Assembly (NCBI RefSeq): GCF_900103325.1
Contig: NZ_FMXM01000004.1
Coordinates: forward strand, 400,682-464,681
DNA: 64,000 nucleotides
Reading direction: 5' to 3'
Source of the DNA: Mesorhizobium qingshengii
GTDB taxonomy: Bacteria; Pseudomonadota; Alphaproteobacteria; Rhizobiales; Rhizobiaceae
Position numbers and translations under genes: made by a program. The notes under the pieces are model-generated. The model was given only the letters and a program-made list of their open reading frames with translations, made no database searches and was not told the origin of the DNA. Shown here in pieces: positions 43,886 to 53,041 of the stretch (the first letter of the stretch is position 1; each line of letters starts with the position of its first letter).

Positions 43886-43959
43886 GATCTGTCTCCTGTT
43901 TGTTGAGCGGGTTCTTCTCCCGCAGCGAAACAAAAAAGCATCCTTTGCGTCACTGCTCA

Positions 43960-43973
43960 TTGATCCGGCGCAA
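43960..43973. promoter_or_regulatory. Degenerate FNR/FixK-type box (BON protein)
   Basis: TTGATccggCGCAA; one half-site is perfect, the other has two changes. Centred about 81 bp before the BON-protein start on the minus strand. Confidence 0.45.
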
Positions 43974-44016
43974 TGCCCGGTCAAATAGTCAGCTGGCTGG
44001 ACGACTGGCGCGACTG

Positions 44017-44535
44017 TCACGTGGTCGCGGAAGTGCCTACAAGCCAATGGTGCCGCATGCTGTCCAGGGTCTCGGCGATGTCATCGGCCTCGATCCTGAC
44101 GAGATCGGTGTGACCAAAGCCCAAGGAATAGTCGAGTACAGAGATGATCGTGGGTCGTACCCTGAACAGCTTCACGGGTGCGGCCTCACTAGGCTGGATA
44201 GCCGAAATCTGCGGGAAGCGCTGCACCATCATCCGGCCAATTTCTGTGAGTTCGGAAGGAAAAACGACCTCCGTCGCGGTCGCCGCCATCGACAACCCCT
44301 TGATCTCCAGCCAGTCCTCATAGGGTGCGGTCATGGCGACCGAAACGCGCGGGTCGCGCGAGATGTTCATAGCCTTCTGCGAGCCGGCTCCGCAGCCGAA
44401 ATAGAGCAGCAGACCATCATGGACGAACGAGACCACCGTCGCCTGTGGCGAGCCGTCGGAGCGGGTCGTGGCAATCGTCATGTCCATGCAACGCGCCAGG
44501 ATGGCGATCATCTTCTGCTGAAGCTTGTGTTTCAT
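44017..44535 (-). CDS. Pyridoxamine 5'-phosphate oxidase-like protein
   Basis: 172 residues, FMN-binding split barrel of the PNPOx-like group: MTIATTRSDGSPQATVVSFV near residue 18, then LLLYFGCGAGSQKAMNISRD and PRVSVAMTAPYEDWLEIKG. Members bind FMN, F420 or heme and act on diverse small molecules. It follows ftsH after 51 bp on the same strand without its own box, so it is probably in the ftsH transcript. Confidence 0.85.
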   Translation of the reverse strand: MKHKLQQKMIAILARCMDMTIATTRSDGSPQATVVSFVHDGLLLYFGCGAGSQKAMNISRDPRVSVAMTAPYEDWLEIKGLSMAATATEVVFPSELTEIGRMMVQRFPQISAIQPSEAAPVKLFRVRPTIISVLDYSLGFGHTDLVRIEADDIAETLDSMRHHWLVGTSATT

Positions 44536-44586
44536 GACACTCTCCTCGTTTGTTCAAGGATGCCGGCATCTTGGCCGGCGTCGCTT

Positions 44587-46407
44587 TCAAGCCGCCGGGG
44601 CCAGCACCGCCGTTCGCCGCAACGGCGCGAAGTCGTCAGGCGTCAGCGTTTCTTTCTCGAGCAGCAGTTTCGCGCCGGCGCGCAGATCGGTGATCCTTTC
44701 GCGGAGCACATCCCTGGCACTGGCAAAGGCCTCGTCGATCATGCCGCGGACTGCCAGGTCGACCTCACGCGCCGTGGCCTCCGAATAGTCCTTCTTGTTC
44801 GGCAGGCCAGGGCCGTCACCCAGCCATTGCAGGCGCTGCTCTTCGAGGACTGCCTGTCCCACCGTCGGGTCCATGCCGAAGCGGGTAACACATTGACGGG
44901 CAATATCCGTGACCTTGGCGAGGTCGTCGGCCGCCCCGGTCGAGACTTCGCCGAATATGACTTCCTCGGCCGCGCGGCCGCCCATGAGGACGACCATGCG
45001 ATCCTTCAGCTCACTTACCGTGATCAGAAACCGGTCCTCCGTCGGACGCTGCATGGTGAAACCGAGGGCGCCGATCGAGCGCGGGATGATGGATACCTTG
45101 TGCACCGGATCGGCGCTTCGCGTCGCGACCGCCACCAAGGCATGCCCCATTTCGTGAAAGGCGACACGCTCACGCTCCTGCGGCTTCAGCAATCGGCTTT
45201 TGCGTTCCGACCCTGCGACGATGCGCTCGACCGCATTGGTGAAGTCATCCATCGTCACCTTGTCGGCGCCACGCCGCGTGGCGATGATGGCCGCCTCGTT
45301 GACCAGATTGGCAAGATCGGCACCGGTGAAACCGGGCGTTATCGCGGCAATCTCGTCCGTTCCGACGCCAGGCGCGGTTGAGACGTTCTTGATGTGAACC
45401 TTGACGATCGCCTCCCTGCCCTTGCGGTCGGGCCGGTCCAGCACCACCTGCCGGTCGAAGCGCCCAGCGCGCAGCAGGGCCGGATCCAGGATTTCGGGCC
45501 GATTGGTGGCGGCAAGCAGCACAATACCAACACGCGGATCGAAACCGTCGAGCTCCGAGAGCAGCTGGTTCAATGTCTGCTCTTTCTCGTCACCGCCGCC
45601 ATAACCCGCGAACGGGCTGCGGGCACGGCCCAGCGCGTCGAGTTCATCGATGAAGATGATGCAAGGCGCGGCTTGCCGGGCCTGCTCGAACAAGTCTCGT
45701 ACCCTGGCCGCCCCCACGCCGACGAACATCTCGACGAATTCCGAGCCAGAGATGGAGAAAAAGGGCACCCCCGCCTCGCCGGCTACGGCGCGCGCCATCA
45801 GCGTCTTGCCGGTTCCGGGCGGCCCGACCAGCAGGATGCCCTTGGGGATACGCGCGCCGAGGCGACCGTACTTGTCCTTGTCCTTGAGGAAGGAAACGAT
45901 TTCCTGCAGTTCGGCCTTGGCTTCGTCGACGCCCGCCACGTCTTCGAAAGTCACACCTGTCTTGCGCTCCAGATAGACCTTCGCCTTCGACTTGCCGATA
46001 TTGATCAGGCCGCCCATGCCTTGCCTGTCGGCGAACCCGCGGAAGAAGAACATCCAGATGCCGACGAAAATCAGCGCGGGCAATATCCAGGAGAGAACTG
46101 TCGTGAGCCAGTTGCTGTCGGACGCGCCGGTGATCTTGACGCCGGCCTTCTCGAAAACCGCAACTGCCGCAGGGTCGACGCGATTGGCAAGGAACGTCTT
46201 CTTGCCATCCTGCGGCTCCTTGAACGCGCCCTCGATCATGGTCTCGGTCAGCGTGACGGACGCAACCTTGCCCTCCTCGGTGAGGCGGATCACGTCGCTG
46301 TAGGAAAGCTGGGCAGTGTCGCGATAGGCGAACCAGACCTGAAACAGCTCAATGATCAGGATGGCAAAGATGACGTAGCCTAGATTGAAGGTGTGTTTGC
46401 GGTCCAT
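44587..46407 (-). CDS. ftsH: ATP-dependent zinc metalloprotease FtsH, probable second copy
   Basis: 606 residues. Two N-terminal membrane helices flank a periplasmic loop. The AAA domain has Walker A GPPGTGKT near residue 195, Walker [12 protein letters not shown], and the SRH arginine finger region [10 protein letters not shown]. The zinc site is HEMGH, with Met replacing the Ala of the usual HEAGH; the two metal histidines and the glutamate are kept. It degrades membrane and regulatory proteins. Monocistronic start with an FNR/FixK-type box 64 bp upstream suggests a stress-dedicated paralogue; a housekeeping ftsH is expected elsewhere. Confidence 0.93.
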   Translation of the reverse strand: MDRKHTFNLGYVIFAILIIELFQVWFAYRDTAQLSYSDVIRLTEEGKVASVTLTETMIEGAFKEPQDGKKTFLANRVDPAAVAVFEKAGVKITGASDSNWLTTVLSWILPALIFVGIWMFFFRGFADRQGMGGLINIGKSKAKVYLERKTGVTFEDVAGVDEAKAELQEIVSFLKDKDKYGRLGARIPKGILLVGPPGTGKTLMARAVAGEAGVPFFSISGSEFVEMFVGVGAARVRDLFEQARQAAPCIIFIDELDALGRARSPFAGYGGGDEKEQTLNQLLSELDGFDPRVGIVLLAATNRPEILDPALLRAGRFDRQVVLDRPDRKGREAIVKVHIKNVSTAPGVGTDEIAAITPGFTGADLANLVNEAAIIATRRGADKVTMDDFTNAVERIVAGSERKSRLLKPQERERVAFHEMGHALVAVATRSADPVHKVSIIPRSIGALGFTMQRPTEDRFLITVSELKDRMVVLMGGRAAEEVIFGEVSTGAADDLAKVTDIARQCVTRFGMDPTVGQAVLEEQRLQWLGDGPGLPNKKDYSEATAREVDLAVRGMIDEAFASARDVLRERITDLRAGAKLLLEKETLTPDDFAPLRRTAVLAPAA

Positions 46408-46464
46408 GACATCCAGCCGGAAATTGCACTCATCGGCAAAATGTCACGACCAGCGGGCGCGTCC

Positions 46465-46478
46465 TTGACACGCATCAA
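46465..46478. promoter_or_regulatory. FNR/FixK-type box (ftsH / COG2187 divergent)
   Basis: TTGACacgcATCAA, centred 64 bp before ftsH (minus) and about 43 bp before the gene at 46514 (plus). It could serve either or both. Confidence 0.7.
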
Positions 46479-46513
46479 AGTGCGGATCGCTGCTGATCAT
46501 CATTGTACCGGCG

Positions 46514-47575
46514 ATGATGGAGCACCGGCAAATTGCAGACTTGGCGGCGAAGGTGCGCTTTCTCAGCGATCCGGCGGCATACGGGAGCGAAACGACACAT
46601 GTGGATGTCCGCGAGACGCATATGTCCTGGGTCTTCCTCACGGATGAACTGGTCTACAAGCTCAAGAAGCCGGTCAGGCATGCCTTCCTCGACTTCAGCA
46701 CGATCAGGAAGCGGCACTTCTACTGTGGCGAGGAATTGCGGCTGAACGCTCGCCTTGCCGCCGAGACCTATCGGCGGGTCCTTCCTCTTCGCCGTGACGC
46801 ATCGGGCCGCTTCTCCCTCGACGGCCGCGGACGCGTGGTCGACTGGCTGGTCGAAATGAAGCGCCTGCCGCAAGGCGACATGCTGGACAAGCGCATCGCC
46901 TGCGGTCGCTTGGACGCGGCGGAGATTGATGACCTCGCCAAAAAGCTGGCGGACTTTTATGCGCAACGCCGGGCGGAGATTGACGGCGGCGGCGCCTATC
47001 TGCGCCATCTGACAGGAGAGCAGCGCATCAACCGCGCCATCCTGCTCCGACCCGAATTCGCATTGGCGGATATCGTGTCCGGCGCCTTGGACATGGTGGA
47101 CGGCCTGCTGCAGCAATTGAGGCCGCGGATAGAAGCGCGCATCCTTCGCGGCGCGATCGTCGAAGGGCATGGCGACCTGCGCCCCGAACACGTCTGCCTT
47201 TGCCAGCCGCTCCAGATCATCGACTGCCTCGAGTTCAACCGGTCGATGCGCATCATCGATCCCTATGACGAGATCAACTATCTAGGCATGGAATGCGAGA
47301 GGCTGGGCGCGCCCTGGATCAGGCCGCTGCTGGTCAAGGCTCTGCAAAGCCGGCTGCCGGATAGCCCCGATGCCGATCTGCTGGCGCTCTATGGCGGTTT
47401 CCGGGCATTGCTGAAGGCCCGTCTCGGGGTGGCGCATCTCCTCGAGACGCCGATCCGTCATCCGGAAAAATGGCGCCCGCAGGCCATTCGCTACATCAGG
47501 CAGGCAGAGCGCGAGATTTTCAGTCGTCGATCCCGATCAGGTCGGAAATCGACCCCTGTGCGTGGAGACGCCTGA
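46514..47575 (+). CDS. Aminoglycoside-phosphotransferase-like kinase (COG2187)
   Basis: 353 residues. Kinase-like core with VDVRETHMSWVFLTDELVYK near the N terminus (lysine in the nucleotide site), the catalytic loop GHGDLRPEHVCL near residue 220 and the metal segment IIDCLEFNRSMRIIDPYDEI. COG2187 proteins often carry a C-terminal AAA kinase domain; this one ends after the first domain. Mycobacterial Rv2004c in the DosR regulon is in the same COG. Substrate unknown. Its 3' end overlaps prs tail-to-tail by 56 bp. Confidence 0.8.
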   Translation: MMEHRQIADLAAKVRFLSDPAAYGSETTHVDVRETHMSWVFLTDELVYKLKKPVRHAFLDFSTIRKRHFYCGEELRLNARLAAETYRRVLPLRRDASGRFSLDGRGRVVDWLVEMKRLPQGDMLDKRIACGRLDAAEIDDLAKKLADFYAQRRAEIDGGGAYLRHLTGEQRINRAILLRPEFALADIVSGALDMVDGLLQQLRPRIEARILRGAIVEGHGDLRPEHVCLCQPLQIIDCLEFNRSMRIIDPYDEINYLGMECERLGAPWIRPLLVKALQSRLPDSPDADLLALYGGFRALLKARLGVAHLLETPIRHPEKWRPQAIRYIRQAEREIFSRRSRSGRKSTPVRGDA

Positions 47576-48500
47576 TCGCCTTGCCGATCAGACGGCCGAT
47601 CGGCAGAATGTCCAAGGGCGCTAGCGGGTAACGGGCTTTGGCGACTGCCGCCGCATCCACGCTGTCAGTGACGATGATGCGGTCTATCGCCTGGCTGCCG
47701 AACAGAATGTCGGCCCCCTTGCCAAACAATCCGTGCGTGGCGATCGCATAAACTGCCTTGGCGCCACGTTCACGACAGGCCAGGGCAGCGCGCAGAATCG
47801 TGCCACCCGTGCTAATCAGGTCGTCGACAATGAAAACGGCTTTATCCGCGACGTCGCCTGCAAACAGCTCACCGGAAACCACGTTCCGGCTGCGGCGCTT
47901 TTCCATGAAGCCGAATCCGATTTCTTTCCCGGTTTCCACCTCCAGGGCCTCCTTGAGCAATTGCGCGCGCTTTACGCCGCCACTGTCGGGTGAAAAAATG
48001 GTGATCGGCAGATCGCCAGCCAATTTGCCTATCAGCGGGGCAAAGACCTTTCGCGTATCGAGATGGATGCTCTCGCACCGAAAGGCGTTCTGGTAAGCCG
48101 CGAAATTGTGGACGTCGAGCGTCATGATCCGGTCGGTACCCATTGCCTCGAAGAGTTGCGCCACATAGCGCGTGGTGACCGGGTCACGCGCCTTGGTCTG
48201 CCGGTCCTTGCGCGCATAGGCAAGATAGGGAACGACCGCCGTTACTCGCGCGGCGCCGTTCTCCCTGCATGTCGCCAGGAAGAACAGGAGCTTGCATAGC
48301 TTGTCGTTGGGTGACACGCCGCCACCTCCACCAAGGCTGTGCAGCACATAGACATCCCTGCCGCGCACGCTGACCAGCGGGCGCGCCTTGTGCTCCCCGT
48401 CCTCGAAATCTCGCTCTTCATGCGGATCAAGCTCGATCGAAAGCGCCCGCGCCGCGACCGCGCCTAGTTGTTCCGAGCCTTTGAGTGCGAAGAAGCGCAT
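47520..48500 (-). CDS. prs: Ribose-phosphate pyrophosphokinase family (PRPP synthetase)
   Basis: 326 residues. Makes PRPP from ribose 5-phosphate and ATP. Visible parts are the N-terminal ATP-binding half with VVPYLAYARKDRQTKARDPV, the catalytic VHNFAAYQNAF region and the PRPP loop VFIVDDLISTGGTI near residue 225. The flag region and N terminus (MRFFALKGSEQLGAVAARAL) differ from the housekeeping form, so this is probably a paralogue. A box lies 40 bp upstream, shared with the divergent gene at 48609. Confidence 0.88.
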   Translation of the reverse strand: MRFFALKGSEQLGAVAARALSIELDPHEERDFEDGEHKARPLVSVRGRDVYVLHSLGGGGGVSPNDKLCKLLFFLATCRENGAARVTAVVPYLAYARKDRQTKARDPVTTRYVAQLFEAMGTDRIMTLDVHNFAAYQNAFRCESIHLDTRKVFAPLIGKLAGDLPITIFSPDSGGVKRAQLLKEALEVETGKEIGFGFMEKRRSRNVVSGELFAGDVADKAVFIVDDLISTGGTILRAALACRERGAKAVYAIATHGLFGKGADILFGSQAIDRIIVTDSVDAAAVAKARYPLAPLDILPIGRLIGKAIRRLHAQGSISDLIGIDD

Positions 48501-48533
48501 AATCCCTTCTATCCAGTTTCGAACATTGATGGA

Positions 48534-48547
48534 TTGATGCGCGTCAA
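48534..48547. promoter_or_regulatory. FNR/FixK-type box (prs / helix-hairpin-helix divergent)
   Basis: TTGATgcgcGTCAA, centred 40 bp before prs (minus) and 68 bp before the gene at 48609 (plus). Confidence 0.7.
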
Positions 48548-48608
48548 GGAAGCAAGCCGTCGAATGGCCTAGGAGGAGCAATCTTCAACCCCTGTGCTGG
48601 GGAGAACC

Positions 48609-49520
48609 ATGCCGGAGCCGCTTCTGACCGCGAGGCCGAACCCAGGCGTCAAGCCAATGACCCCATTGGCGACGAAGCCGCTCCCCGAGAACATCGGGGT
48701 GGCAACGAAATTCCGCGATTTTGCCGATCTCCTCGACAGCCAGGGCGCTGACGGTTTCCGCGCACGAGCCTACAGAAGGGCGGCGGATGTCGTTTCCAGG
48801 CTGGAACGGCCCTTGGGCGAGATCCTGGCAAAGGAGGGTCGTGACGGCCTCATCGCCCTCCCGGCCATCGGAACAGGCCTGGCTGGCGCGATTGCCGAGA
48901 TGGTTGCAACCGGGCGCTGGTCCCAACTGGAACGACTGCGCGGCGATATGGAGCCGGAGGCGCTGTTTCGGTCGATCCCCGGAATCGGACCCCGATACGC
49001 GCACAGCCTCGCCGAGGACGGACAGCTCGAGACCCTCGAAGACCTCGAGAACGCGCTCCATAGCGGCGCGCTTCACATCAAGGGCATCGGTCACAGGCGC
49101 AAGGAGATGCTGGGGGCAGCCCTCGCCGAGCGGCTCGGCAGGGCTCGATTGAGCACGACCCCTCAACCTCAACCCCTGCCGCCAGTGTCGATGCTGCTCG
49201 ATGTCGATCGCATGTATCGCGAAAAGGCGGCAGCCGGAGTGCTTCGCAAAATTGCGCCGAAGCGCTTCAATCCGAAGGGCGAGGCCTGGTTGCCGGTCCT
49301 GCATGCGCGGCATGACAACTGGCATTTCACCGCGTTCTTCTCGAACACCAGGCTCGCGCACGAACTGGCAAGGACGAGCGACTGGGTTGTGATCTATTTC
49401 CAGGCCGAAGGCCAACCGGAGGGACGATGTACTGTCGTCACCGAAACCAGGGGGCCGATGGCAGGCAAGCGCGTCGTCCGAGGACGGGAAGACGAACAGC
49501 AACTGAAGGAACCGGTATGA
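48609..49520 (+). CDS. Helix-hairpin-helix protein related to the N-terminal region of PolX
   Basis: 303 residues. The first 160 match the DNA polymerase beta/PolX N-terminal layout: KFRDFADLLDSQGADGFRAR, then RLERPLGEILAKEG, a first hairpin ALPAIGTGLAGAI and a second SIPGIGPRYAHSL. The polymerase palm and PHP nuclease domains of PolX are absent. The last 120 residues (FNPKGEAWLPVLHARHDNWH, FFSNTRLAHELART) form a separate domain I do not recognise. ATG at 48609 has GGGGAG upstream. A DNA-binding role in repair is a fair guess only. Confidence 0.75.
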   Translation: MPEPLLTARPNPGVKPMTPLATKPLPENIGVATKFRDFADLLDSQGADGFRARAYRRAADVVSRLERPLGEILAKEGRDGLIALPAIGTGLAGAIAEMVATGRWSQLERLRGDMEPEALFRSIPGIGPRYAHSLAEDGQLETLEDLENALHSGALHIKGIGHRRKEMLGAALAERLGRARLSTTPQPQPLPPVSMLLDVDRMYREKAAAGVLRKIAPKRFNPKGEAWLPVLHARHDNWHFTAFFSNTRLAHELARTSDWVVIYFQAEGQPEGRCTVVTETRGPMAGKRVVRGREDEQQLKEPV

Positions 49521-49960
49521 TGGAAAAAGCGGACAGGACTGGCGACGGCGAAACGGAACTTGAAATTCCACTCGAAACCGTATGCTTCATCATCATGAAG
49601 GCGCGCGAGTTCGATGCCAAGGATCCGGTGACCGAACCCAGCCCCGCGTCCAATCCATCCGACGATCAGTCCGCCGCGATCCTCGAGGATCATGACGATG
49701 ACCCGGTTCTCGAAGAATTGCAGTCGCTGATCTCCGATCTTTCCGTCGACGCACAAATCGACCTGGTCGCCCTGATGTGGTTGGGACGCGACGATCAGTC
49801 CGCCGACGAGTGGCAAAGTGTCCGCCAGCAGGCAGCTGACGCGCACAACGAGCACACTGCCGACTATCTCTGTGGGACGCCGCTGCTTGCGGACCATCTC
49901 GCCAATGGTCTTTCGACACTCGGCTACTCCTGCGTCGAATTTGAGCGCGAGCACTTTTAG
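49517..49960 (+). CDS. DUF3775 domain protein
   Basis: 147 residues matching the DUF3775 pattern: VCFIIMKAREFDAKDPVTEP, SNPSDDQSAAILEDHDDDPV and IDLVALMWLGRDDQSADEW. Acidic and soluble; function unknown. Its ATG overlaps the stop of the helix-hairpin-helix gene, so the two are translationally coupled. Common in rhizobial stress loci as far as I recall. Confidence 0.85.
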   Translation: MMEKADRTGDGETELEIPLETVCFIIMKAREFDAKDPVTEPSPASNPSDDQSAAILEDHDDDPVLEELQSLISDLSVDAQIDLVALMWLGRDDQSADEWQSVRQQAADAHNEHTADYLCGTPLLADHLANGLSTLGYSCVEFEREHF

Positions 49961-50327
49961 TCATCGGCGCGTCCTGGACTGCTGACGGACGGCGTTTGGG
50001 CGCCGCCGCTGTGCTATCCCTTGATGGTCGCGCATCCATCCGGGCTCCAGCGGAAGACATTTTCTGTCGCAATTGATCCCAATCAATGAGCTCGCCGCTT
50101 GCAATGGCTTTGATGGTGGTCTTGCCAGGCCGAGCCAAATTTGGCGACGCGGGCGCGATGGACAGCGGCAAAACCGCGGATTCGCGAAGCAATGGACCAG
50201 TTCGACGACGACACTTGGCAAGCGGGTCCGCTGACCTCCAGCTCTAGCGCCTCCTGGGAAACCTAAGGTGGAAGGGTGGAGGCAGCGGTACCTGTCCGAT
50301 CAACTCACTCGCCAAAGGAGAAGAGCC
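49961..50327. other. Long leader region before hsp20
   Basis: 367 bp with no convincing gene (a 47-codon frame from 50104 is the best and is weak). It contains a perfect FNR/FixK-type box at 50073-50086, far from the hsp20 start. CTCCT at 50251-50255 could pair with AAGGAG at 50315-50320, the hsp20 ribosome site. Confidence 0.5.
50073..50086. promoter_or_regulatory. FNR/FixK-type box (hsp20 region)
   Basis: TTGATcccaATCAA, both half-sites perfect, but about 250 bp before the hsp20 start codon; a long 5' leader or an unseen small gene is implied. Confidence 0.65.
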
Positions 50328-50867
50328 ATGGCCGAAACTGCCACCAAACTGCCCGTCAAGACAGAGAAGAGTACTGCCCCTGCCCGGTCCGACAACTGGA
50401 TCGCTCCGTTCGAAAGCCTGCGTCGCGAAATCGACCGTCTGTTCGAAGACTTCCATCCTTTCGATTTTCGCCTGCCCTCGACGCGCTCCCTGTTCGGTCG
50501 TGAACTGCCGTCCCTGCGCAATGCGGGCTGGCCGGTCGCGCCGGCCATGGATCTGGTCGAGAAGGACAAGGAGTACGAGATCACCGCCGAACTGCCCGGG
50601 ATCGACGAAAAGAATGTCGAGATCAAACTCGCCAACCGCATGCTGACCATCAAGGGCGAGAAGCAGGAGGAAAAAGAAGAGAAGGACAAGGACTACTATC
50701 TGTCCGAGCGCCGCTACGGCTCCTTCCAGCGCTCGTTCCAGCTGCCTGAAGGGGTAGATGCCGACAAGATCGATGCGACCTTCGCCAAGGGCGTGCTGAC
50801 GGTGAAGCTGCCCAAGACCGCTGAAGCCCAGAAGGCCGAGAAGAAGATCGAGGTCAAGCCTGCGTAG
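50328..50867 (+). CDS. Hsp20 small heat-shock protein
   Basis: 179 residues. The alpha-crystallin domain runs from about residue 75, with PAMDLVEKDKEYEITAELPG, then KNVEIKLANRMLTIKGEK, and the conserved FAKGVLTVKLPK at its end. The N-terminal arm has the SDNWIAPFESLRREIDRLFE segment of class A-like bacterial Hsp20. ATP-independent holdase that keeps unfolding proteins soluble. AAAGGAG lies seven bases before the ATG at 50328. Possible thermosensor-like leader is noted separately. Confidence 0.95.
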   Translation: MAETATKLPVKTEKSTAPARSDNWIAPFESLRREIDRLFEDFHPFDFRLPSTRSLFGRELPSLRNAGWPVAPAMDLVEKDKEYEITAELPGIDEKNVEIKLANRMLTIKGEKQEEKEEKDKDYYLSERRYGSFQRSFQLPEGVDADKIDATFAKGVLTVKLPKTAEAQKAEKKIEVKPA

Positions 50868-50888
50868 TGGTCGTGACCGCTGATCACC

Positions 50889-50915
50889 CTCAGCGCGTCT
50901 GGTCGGCGCGCTGAG
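50889..50915 (+). terminator. Hairpin after hsp20
   Basis: CTCAGCGCG at 50889-50897 pairs perfectly with CGCGCTGAG at 50907-50915 (nine-base loop), 22 bp after the hsp20 stop. Few T residues follow. Confidence 0.5.
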
Positions 50916-51020
50916 CCTCTTCAAGAGAAGACAGTTTGTCGAGCTGCCTCTATTGGGGGTCCAAGTCGGACCGCGAAACGGGCAACGTTTCCACCTTGGG
51001 ATATGTTGCCGCGCGCCATA

Positions 51021-51218
51021 TCAGCGCGATGGTTTGGCAATACTTGCTGGGCTGCCAGGTCGGCGGGACTGATCGCGTGCCTGGCTTTCGGCGATCTCGA
51101 GCTTCTTCTGCTCCAATGCCAACAAGCCTTCGAGTATACGCCGCTGTTCCGGATCGGTCTCGCGTGCGAGCAGATCCTGAAAATGGGCGATGTTGGCGCG
51201 TGCAATGAACCGGTCCAT
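51021..51218 (-). CDS. Small conserved protein (MDRFIARANI family), paralogue of 53731
   Basis: 65 residues starting MDRFIARANIAHFQDLLARE, followed by TDPEQRRILEGLLALEQKKL and a basic tail. It has the same layout as the small protein at 53731-53901: an I-A-R-x-N-I-x-H-F opening, then a charged amphipathic helix with LLAxEEEKL. A start at 51224 would add two residues. It looks like a short helical-hairpin protein; function unknown. A degenerate FNR/FixK-type box lies about 73 bp upstream. Confidence 0.6.
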   Translation of the reverse strand: MDRFIARANIAHFQDLLARETDPEQRRILEGLLALEQKKLEIAESQARDQSRRPGSPASIAKPSR

Positions 51219-51284
51219 GAACATACCGCGATTGCCAAGGCGACGGCATCCTACACCCAAGTCCCGGGCCGTCCTAAAGCTATT

Positions 51285-51298
51285 TTGGCGCAGGTCAA
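51285..51298. promoter_or_regulatory. Degenerate FNR/FixK-type box (small protein / fixL)
   Basis: TTGGCgcagGTCAA; one change in the left half. It lies between the small minus-strand gene (73 bp) and fixL (136 bp). Confidence 0.4.
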
Positions 51299-51427
51299 CG
51301 CTGCGACCGCGCTTTCACATCTTTTCTGGATTGATCTTGCGCTGGGCGACATCCTGTCGCCGATGGCCTAGTTAAACAGCGAACAGAAGGTTAGAGATGG
51401 CTGACTCTTTGCCACAGTGGTGAGACC

Positions 51428-52936
51428 ATGCCTGCAAGAGATCTACCCGGATTTAGAGGGCGCGCGCTGCAAGTCCTCTTTTCTCCCCGCTTTGAAGCGT
51501 CAGAGGGATATTTACTAGCGGTTGCAACAGTCGCGGCCGTCTTCCTCGTCAGGCTTGTGCTGCAAACCGCCCTTGGAAACAGCGCGGTCTTCATCCTGTT
51601 CATTCCCGTCATCCTCGTCTCGGCCATCGCAGGCGGCATCGGCCCCGGTCTCGTAGCATTCGCCCTTTCGCTCGCCGGCGCTCTCTACATCGTCGGCCTC
51701 GCGCAATCGACATTGATCCAGGTGATCGTGTTCGCACTCGTAGGTCTGATGATCGTATGGATGGGCGAAATGCTGCATCATGCACGCCGAGCCATCGACA
51801 GAACCGAGGCGGCACTCAAGGCGCGCGAAGCGCATTTGCGCTCCATCCTCGATACCGTTCCAGACGCTACAGTGGTGATCGACGAAGCCGGAATCATCAA
51901 TTCCTTCAGCGCCGCGGCGGTCCGCCAGTTCGGCTATGCCGAAGCAGAGGCCGTGGGTCAGAATGTTCGTCTTCTGATGCCCGAGCCTTATCATCGCGAG
52001 CACGACGGCTACATCCGGCGCTATCTCGCCACTGGCGACAGGCGAATTATCGGTATCGATCGTGTGGTTGTCGGGCGCAGAAAGGATGGCTCGACCTTCC
52101 CGATGAAACTATCGGTCGGCGAATTGAAATCGGGCGACAGGAGATACTTCACCGGCTTCATCCGCGACCTGACAGAGCAGGAGGAATCCGAGGCTCGGCT
52201 TGAGGCGTTCCAGGGCGAACTGGTGCGGCTCGCCCGGTTGAACGAACTTGGTGAGATGGCCTCGACCCTCGCCCATGAACTCAACCAACCTCTCGCGGCG
52301 ATCGCCAATTATTCGCAGGGCTGCGTGCGCTTGCTGCGCGGTCTTGACGACGCTGCGGCTGAACGCATCAAAGAAGCTCTGGAGGAGATTGCCCAGCAGT
52401 CTCTACGCGCCGGCGACATCATCCGCCACCTGCGCGAGTTCATCATACGTGGCGAAACGGACAAGTCCCGGGAATCCATGCGCGAACTGATTGAAGAGGC
52501 TGGCGCGCTTGCGCTCGTCGGCTCTCGCGAAAAAGGCGTACGGTCGGTTTTCGAGTTTGCTTCCGATACGGATGACGTCCTTGCGGACCGGATTCAGGTA
52601 CAGCAGGTCTTGATCAACCTGATGCGCAACGCGATGGAGGCAATGCGTGATAGCAAACGGCGAGAACTGACGGTACGCACCGCGCCAGATGGCGACGGAT
52701 ACGTGGCTGTGGAAGTCGCCGATACCGGGCCGGGCATATCCGAGGACATCGCCTCTCGTCTGTTTCAACCCTTCGTTACCAGCAAGGCGAGTGGCATGGG
52801 CATCGGGCTTTCGATCTCCAAGCGCATCATCGAGGCGCACGGCGGCACGATAACGGTCAGGCGCAACAACGACGGCGGGGCTACATTTCGGATCTCATTG
52901 CCTGCTGCCGTGAAAGAGAAAGCCGATGCAGGCTAA
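51428..52936 (+). CDS. fixL: Oxygen-sensing histidine kinase FixL
   Basis: 502 residues. Four N-terminal membrane helices (about 28-112), a heme-binding PAS domain (about 135-250) and a HisKA/HATPase kinase. The PAS domain keeps the heme ligand histidine (His192, in [10 protein letters not shown]) and the FG-loop arginines ([15 protein letters not shown]). The phospho-acceptor is His283 in [12 protein letters not shown]-site motifs are [19 protein letters not shown] and [10 protein letters not shown]. It closely follows S. meliloti FixL, offset by about two residues. FixL phosphorylates FixJ at low oxygen, which turns on fixK. No intact fixJ follows. Confidence 0.94.
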   Translation: MPARDLPGFRGRALQVLFSPRFEASEGYLLAVATVAAVFLVRLVLQTALGNSAVFILFIPVILVSAIAGGIGPGLVAFALSLAGALYIVGLAQSTLIQVIVFALVGLMIVWMGEMLHHARRAIDRTEAALKAREAHLRSILDTVPDATVVIDEAGIINSFSAAAVRQFGYAEAEAVGQNVRLLMPEPYHREHDGYIRRYLATGDRRIIGIDRVVVGRRKDGSTFPMKLSVGELKSGDRRYFTGFIRDLTEQEESEARLEAFQGELVRLARLNELGEMASTLAHELNQPLAAIANYSQGCVRLLRGLDDAAAERIKEALEEIAQQSLRAGDIIRHLREFIIRGETDKSRESMRELIEEAGALALVGSREKGVRSVFEFASDTDDVLADRIQVQQVLINLMRNAMEAMRDSKRRELTVRTAPDGDGYVAVEVADTGPGISEDIASRLFQPFVTSKASGMGIGLSISKRIIEAHGGTITVRRNNDGGATFRISLPAAVKEKADAG

Positions 52937-52945
52937 TGCCATTAA

Positions 52946-53041
52946 AAGAGCGGCGAGCCGGTTCGGAACTTGCCCGAACTGGTGCGGATAGCGATTGCTC
53001 TGGAGTTCGCAGACAAGGGAGATCCGGGGAACCGGAGCTGA
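52946..53041 (+). pseudogene. fixJ: fixJ-like remnant (C-terminal tail of a LuxR-type response regulator)
   Basis: Directly after fixL, one frame reads RNLPELVRIAIALEFADKG and ends in TGA at 53039-53041. This matches the end of the FixJ output helix region (S. meliloti FixJ has SLPHLVRMAL there). An in-frame TAA at 52943 and the lack of any receiver domain show that only about 25 codons remain. The position immediately 3' of fixL is where fixJ normally stands. Confidence 0.6.

Noticed and set aside
50104..50247. 47-codon plus-strand frame just after the box at 50073
   Set aside because: No ribosome site, no recognisable sequence and a composition like the surrounding non-coding DNA; kept only as a note in the leader region.
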